From: an uncultured Ruminococcus sp.
GTDB lineage: Bacteria > Bacillota > Clostridia > Oscillospirales > Ruminococcaceae
Direction: 5' to 3'
Assembly (NCBI GenBank): GCA_900538575.1
Contig: UPZA01000003.1
Coordinates: 1-64,000, forward strand
DNA: 64,000 bases
The notes below the pieces were generated by a model. The model was not told where the DNA came from. It did no database searches and worked only from the letters and a program-made list of their open reading frames with translations. This document shows positions 59,804-64,000 of this stretch, piece by piece. The position numbers and the translations under genes were made by a program. Numbering within the stretch: the stretch's first letter is position 1; the number at the start of each line of letters is the position of its first letter.

Positions 59804-61810
59804 TCAGTAATACTTCGGATACACATATTCATACCATATATAACCGCATGACTTTAGATATATATCCGATACATTTGAATATCCGCCGCATGCGTCATAA
59901 TTTACCCAGACTCCGTCTGTTTTTACCTGATTCCAGTAATAATCTCCATTTCCGGCGGTTCCATAGACAATTCTTGATTCATATCCCGCCTGATGAAAAA
60001 GAATATCCTGAAGAGCGGCGAAATAATAGCTGGTTATATATCTGTTTCCCATTGCATAATTTGCAAAATACCCCCAGCCTTTTTCATTGATTTCTGACAG
60101 AGTTCTGCAATATTCTATATATTTATATGTATTGTTTTTTCTCACATAATTATATATTGAAATAGCGTTTCGCCTTATTGTATCCAGAATAGATTCAGCT
60201 CTTTTCTGGACTTCTGTAAATTCAGAGGCCTTTCCGTTTTCATCGATGTTATATCCGTCGCGTATGGTATTCACTGCCATACAGCCGTTATCGCTGAAAT
60301 AATATCTTTGCCCTTCAATAATCTGCCAGCCTGTTTTTACTTCGCCTTCTGCTCCGAAATAGTATTTTTCATTTCCGATAGTTTTCCAGCCTACAGACAT
60401 TACGCCTCTCTCGTCAAAATAATATTTTATTCCTTCAATTGTCTGCCAGCCCATAACCGCTTGACCGTTTTTCCCGAAATAATATTTTTTTCCATCACAT
60501 TCCTGCCATTCGTAGCTCATTCTGCCGTCAGCGTCAAAATAATAAATATTTCCGTCAATTGTCTGTATTCCCGTTTGCATTACTCCGGTTTTGTCAAAGT
60601 AGTATTTTTCCGAATCAATTGTCATAATTCCGGTAGACATTTTTCCGTCCCTGCCAAAGTAATAACTTTTATCGTCTATCTTCTGCCATTTAAACTGCAT
60701 AACGCCTTCGTTGTTAAAATAATATCTGCTGCCGTCTATTGTTATAAAACCGGTCTGCATAATACCGCTGCTGTCAAAATAATACTTTGAAGCTCCTATT
60801 ACCGCCAACCCGACAGTCATTTTGCCTTCCTGACCGAAATAATACGTATTATCCTCGATTTTTTGCCACAGCTTCAGCATTTTTCCGTCGGCTCCAAAGC
60901 AATATGTAGAATCTCCTATAATATTAAATCCTGTTTTCATAAGGTAATCGCTGCCGAAATAGTAAGTAAAACCGTCTTCTTCAGCAAAACCTTCGGCAAG
61001 GGAGCCGTCAGAATAATAATACCTTGTTCCGTCGTCAAATTCCTGCAATCCGGTTTCAAGACAACCATTTTCTGAAAAGCGGTATTTCAAGCCGTCAATT
61101 TCATATTCACCCGTATATTTTCCCTTTTCAGAATCGGTATAATAAACATAACCGTTATAATATACCCAGCCGTAAACCGGCAAAGCCGTATCGTAATCAT
61201 AAAATACTCTTTTGCCGTCGACTGTCTGCCAGCCGCTCTGAAGCTTTCCCTTCGGGGAAAATATATATTTTATGCCGTCTACAATGCAATCGCCTACAAA
61301 TACCTCCCCGTCTTCCCCGCTGTAGTATTTATTTCCGTCATATTCGAACCAACCCGTCAGAAGCTCTCCGTTTTCGTTGAATACAAAGGTCTTTCCGTCT
61401 ATTTGATTTATACCCGTAAGCTTTCCTTTTTCTGAATCAGCGTAAAAACGCTGATTCATATAATCAATCCACCCTGTTTTATTTTCGCCTGTATTCAGGT
61501 CGAAATACCTTCTTATACCGTCAACGGTAAACCAGCCCTTTTTCATTGCTCCATTGGACGCAAAATAATATATGCTTCCGCTTATTTCATGTATCCCCGT
61601 ATATTTTTGTCCATCTTGTCCGTAATAATAGGCTTTTCCGTCGTTGTCATATACCCAGCTTAAATTATCGGATATTGCCGCGGTATTTTCAGAAACGTCT
61701 TCATATATTTCAGTCTCGCCAGACGCAGCGGCTACGAACGTTGAGAAAGAAGCTCCGGAAATTATCAGTCCGGCCGCAAAGGCGGATGTATATTTTAATA
61801 GCTTTATCAC
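59804..61810 (-). CDS. Cell-wall-binding-repeat protein with degenerate transglutaminase-like domain
   Basis: A 668-aa secreted protein starting at GTG: signal peptide (about residues 1-28), then a long array (about 50-525) of roughly 20-residue repeats of the pattern G-W-x-x-(5)-YYF-x-x-x-G-x-M-x-T-G. This is the choline/glucan-binding (CW_binding_1) type, which adheres to wall polymers or glucans. The last 130 residues look like a transglutaminase-like fold (IYNYVRKNNTYKY, HQAGYESRIVYG, YYWNQVKTDGVWVNYDACGG). The catalytic Cys position seems to hold Ser/Thr, and His of the usual HAWN motif is Tyr; Asp is kept. It may therefore be a non-catalytic binding domain. Confidence 0.85.
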   Translation of the reverse strand: MIKLLKYTSAFAAGLIISGASFSTFVAAASGETEIYEDVSENTAAISDNLSWVYDNDGKAYYYGQDGQKYTGIHEISGSIYYFASNGAMKKGWFTVDGIRRYFDLNTGENKTGWIDYMNQRFYADSEKGKLTGINQIDGKTFVFNENGELLTGWFEYDGNKYYSGEDGEVFVGDCIVDGIKYIFSPKGKLQSGWQTVDGKRVFYDYDTALPVYGWVYYNGYVYYTDSEKGKYTGEYEIDGLKYRFSENGCLETGLQEFDDGTRYYYSDGSLAEGFAEEDGFTYYFGSDYLMKTGFNIIGDSTYCFGADGKMLKLWQKIEDNTYYFGQEGKMTVGLAVIGASKYYFDSSGIMQTGFITIDGSRYYFNNEGVMQFKWQKIDDKSYYFGRDGKMSTGIMTIDSEKYYFDKTGVMQTGIQTIDGNIYYFDADGRMSYEWQECDGKKYYFGKNGQAVMGWQTIEGIKYYFDERGVMSVGWKTIGNEKYYFGAEGEVKTGWQIIEGQRYYFSDNGCMAVNTIRDGYNIDENGKASEFTEVQKRAESILDTIRRNAISIYNYVRKNNTYKYIEYCRTLSEINEKGWGYFANYAMGNRYITSYYFAALQDILFHQAGYESRIVYGTAGNGDYYWNQVKTDGVWVNYDACGGYSNVSDIYLKSCGYIWYEYVYPKYY

Positions 61811-61850
61811 TCCTTTTATCCCTCCCTTTTACTTGAAAGCAATGTATGTA

Positions 61851-63941
61851 TCAAGGCTGAAAGGACGGCCTTGCGTATCCAAAAATTCTTATATCTGTAA
61901 GCTTATATGATCTTCGGCGGCATTGATCGCTGCTGTTTCCCTCGATTGTATAAACATATCCGTTTTCACAATAATCTACAATTCCGATGTGATCGGCGAT
62001 TCCGTCGGGTTCCCAGTCGAAGAAAATATAATCTCCGGAAATCGGTGTATAACTCTCCTTATTTTTCCATTGTCCGTGCTGCTTAAACCACGTAATGCCT
62101 ACGGAGCAGGAAATAAATTCCGGGACGCTTCCGTCCTGTGTATATCCGCATTGATTTGCACACCATGATACAAAGCAGGCGCACCATTCTATACGAAAAT
62201 CAAATCCCCACCATGTCCAATAAGGTTTTCCGCCCACATTGCCAAGCTGCGTAAGGGCCTTTGCCACAATATCCTGATTACCGCCGGTTACCATAGAGCC
62301 GTCCGAATAAAAGCAGTAATTCACATTGTCTATATTGTGCCTGTAAGTATATGCCGCTCCGTCCGTACCAAAATAGTATTTTTTCGATCTTACCGTTTGC
62401 CAGCCTGTTTTCATAACGCCGTCGCTTCCGAAATAATACCGTTTATCATTAATTGTACGTAAATCGGTAGCCATTTCGCCCTTTTCATTAAAATAATATT
62501 TTTTGCCGTCAAGGGTCTGCCAGCCTACTCTTGCTACTCCGTTGTCTCCGAAATAATATTTTTTATTATTAATCGTTTTCCAGCCTGTCGACATAATACC
62601 CTTGCCGTTAAAATAGTAAATCTTCCCGTCAATACTGACAAAGCCCGTCCTCATTTTTCCGTTATGTCCGAAATAATATCTTTCGCCGTTGACAGTCTGC
62701 CAAAAATAAAGCATTTTTCCGTTTTCCGGACTGAAATAATATATTTCTCCGTCTTCAGCCCTAAAGCCGGTTTTCATTGTTCCGTCACTATCAAAAAAAT
62801 AATAGTCTGATCCGACTCGAACTATACCTGTTTGCATAACACCGTCTTCAGAAAAATAATATTTATTCCCTTCAATCTCCTGCAAGCCGGTTTTCATTAT
62901 TCCGTCAGCGCCGAAAAAGTAAGCGTTACCGTCGTATTTTATAAAGCCTGTCTGCATAAGGCAGCTTTGTTCATCAAAATAATATACGTTTCCGTTATCA
63001 TTTACAAAACCCTTGGCTATACTACCGTCTTTATAATAATATCTCGTACCGTCTTCAAATTTCTGTAATCCCACGGCAAGAAATCCCTTATCTGAAAAGC
63101 GGTATTTTATACCGTCTATATCATGTTCTCCGGTATATTTTCCGTGCTCGGCGTCTGCAAAGTAAACAAGCCCGTTATAATTTATCCAGCCATACAAAAT
63201 CTCTGCCGAATCGTAATCATAGAATATTCTTAATCCATTTATTGTCTGCCAACCGCTCTGATACCTTCCTGACGGTGAAAAAATATATTTTACTCCGTCT
63301 ATTTCGGTTTCGCCCTTGCGGACTGCTCCGTCTTCCCCGCCGTAATATTTGCAGTTTCCGTATTCAAACCATCCCCTGTAAAGAGCCCCGCTTTCATTGA
63401 ATATGTATGTTTCACCATTAATTTCCTGAATGCCTGTAAGCTTTCCCTTTACCGGATCGTCATAGTAGACGGAGTCCATATATTCTACCCATCCGGTATT
63501 TCTTATACCGGTTTCAGTATCAAAATACATTCTTACGCCGTCTACCGTTATCCAGCCTGTTTTCATTGTGCCGTTGGGCGCAAAATAATAGTAATTACCG
63601 TCAATTTCGATAAAACCCGTCTGCATGACATTGCTTTCATCATAATAACAGATTCTTTCATCGTCAAGATAAGACCACCCGAACAAGATCCCCGCGTCAT
63701 CTTCTGTCTCAGCATCGAATGCGTCTGACGACGTTGTTGAGTCAGTAATATCAGCATTCTCTATAACGGAATCTATATCCTCAGCTTTGGTATGATCTGT
63801 AACAGCTTCCTCCGCCGTATACTCAGGCTCAGACGGCATAACAATCTGAACGTCGCCGTCATCCGCAGAAGCTGCGAAAACCGCCGAACACCCGACGACC
63901 AAAGCGGCTGCCATAGCCGGAAAATATTTGTAAAGCCTCAT
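61851..63941 (-). CDS. Cell-wall-binding-repeat protein with CHAP amidase domain
   Basis: A 696-aa secreted protein from the ATG at 63941; a TTG at 63953 sits too close to the ggagg site, while 63941 is somewhat far (14 bases), so the exact start is uncertain. It has a signal peptide (about residues 5-26), an acidic Asp/Glu/Thr-rich linker (30-85), and then the same kind of 20-residue wall-binding repeats as its neighbour (about 90-560). The C-terminal CHAP domain (about 570-696) has its catalytic Cys in EWCACFVSWCA, His in ADHIGIVDY and the acidic partner in TIEGNSS. It should cleave peptidoglycan peptides, as an autolysin. The two proteins probably arose by tandem duplication with different C-terminal domains. 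Confidence 0.92.
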   Translation of the reverse strand: MRLYKYFPAMAAALVVGCSAVFAASADDGDVQIVMPSEPEYTAEEAVTDHTKAEDIDSVIENADITDSTTSSDAFDAETEDDAGILFGWSYLDDERICYYDESNVMQTGFIEIDGNYYYFAPNGTMKTGWITVDGVRMYFDTETGIRNTGWVEYMDSVYYDDPVKGKLTGIQEINGETYIFNESGALYRGWFEYGNCKYYGGEDGAVRKGETEIDGVKYIFSPSGRYQSGWQTINGLRIFYDYDSAEILYGWINYNGLVYFADAEHGKYTGEHDIDGIKYRFSDKGFLAVGLQKFEDGTRYYYKDGSIAKGFVNDNGNVYYFDEQSCLMQTGFIKYDGNAYFFGADGIMKTGLQEIEGNKYYFSEDGVMQTGIVRVGSDYYFFDSDGTMKTGFRAEDGEIYYFSPENGKMLYFWQTVNGERYYFGHNGKMRTGFVSIDGKIYYFNGKGIMSTGWKTINNKKYYFGDNGVARVGWQTLDGKKYYFNEKGEMATDLRTINDKRYYFGSDGVMKTGWQTVRSKKYYFGTDGAAYTYRHNIDNVNYCFYSDGSMVTGGNQDIVAKALTQLGNVGGKPYWTWWGFDFRIEWCACFVSWCANQCGYTQDGSVPEFISCSVGITWFKQHGQWKNKESYTPISGDYIFFDWEPDGIADHIGIVDYCENGYVYTIEGNSSDQCRRRSYKLTDIRIFGYARPSFQP

Positions 63942-64000
63942 AAATACTCGCAATTCCTCCGTAAAATATGATATATTTTCATTTTAGCATATTTTATAAT

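Noticed and set aside
60260..63640. CRISPR-like array or non-coding tandem repeats with a period near 60 bases
   Set aside because: The period is three times 20 codons, the repeats are degenerate at wobble positions and stay in frame with two cell-wall-binding proteins.

Overview
The window looks like a piece of a low-GC Bacillota chromosome from a plant-fibre-degrading anaerobe, most like the cellulolytic Ruminococcus group. The right side carries a dockerin protein, GH5 and GH43 glycoside hydrolases, a fermentative AdhE, a PPi-type phosphofructokinase, rubrerythrin and two large cell-wall-binding-repeat proteins. This assignment rests on gene content only; no rRNA or complete tRNA is visible.

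The left 48.6 kb is a tandem stack of integrated elements. Three copies of the 3' part of a tRNA-Leu gene (anticodon loop to CCA; the third is decayed) lie at 8865-8918, 19796-19849 and 48603-48654, all on the plus strand. They read as successive right-hand attachment sites and cut the region into three segments. Segment 1 (1-8918) has a tyrosine recombinase flanked by a perfect 25-bp inverted repeat, a secreted-peptide/ABC-transporter operon, and a 5mC restriction-modification system (HTH-methyltransferase, endonuclease, Vsr) ending in a broken GHKL ATPase. Segment 2 (8919-19849) has a minus-strand backbone (large serine recombinase, small ORF, RHH protein, RepA-like ATPase, structured leader) and, as cargo, a second secreted-peptide/lipoprotein/ABC operon. 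A 143-bp sequence at 1-143 is repeated at 13056-13198. Each copy carries a leftward promoter, so segment 1 probably has a similar backbone off the left edge.

Segment 3 (19850-48654) is filled by a nonribosomal peptide synthetase operon of about 27 kb. It holds an orphan carrier protein, a saccharopine-dehydrogenase-like reductase and two Cy-A-PCP proteins, one with a TubC docking domain. It also holds a free-standing PCP-E protein and a 2442-aa C-A-PCP-Cy-A(MT)-PCP protein. Four stand-alone thioesterases come in two Ser/Cys-nucleophile pairs. There is a MacB/FtsX-type ABC pair, a YbtP/YbtQ-like pair of half-transporters and an Sfp-type PPTase. Three Cy domains next to Cys-type A domains, plus a methyltransferase inside the last A domain, point to a thiazoline/thiazolidine product related in logic to yersiniabactin, pyochelin and equibactin. 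No salicylate genes or loading A domain are present. Two related palindromes resembling DtxR/IdeR iron boxes precede the operon, so an iron-regulated metallophore on a mobile island is the working hypothesis.

From 48.7 kb the gene content looks like ordinary chromosome: a lipoprotein, GH43, a GH5 lipoprotein, adhE with an exact Rex operator, a C_GCAxxG_C_C protein, a zinc-ribbon protein, PFK, an AraC regulator, rubrerythrin, a dockerin protein, and two choline-binding-like repeat proteins ending in a degenerate transglutaminase-like domain and a CHAP domain.
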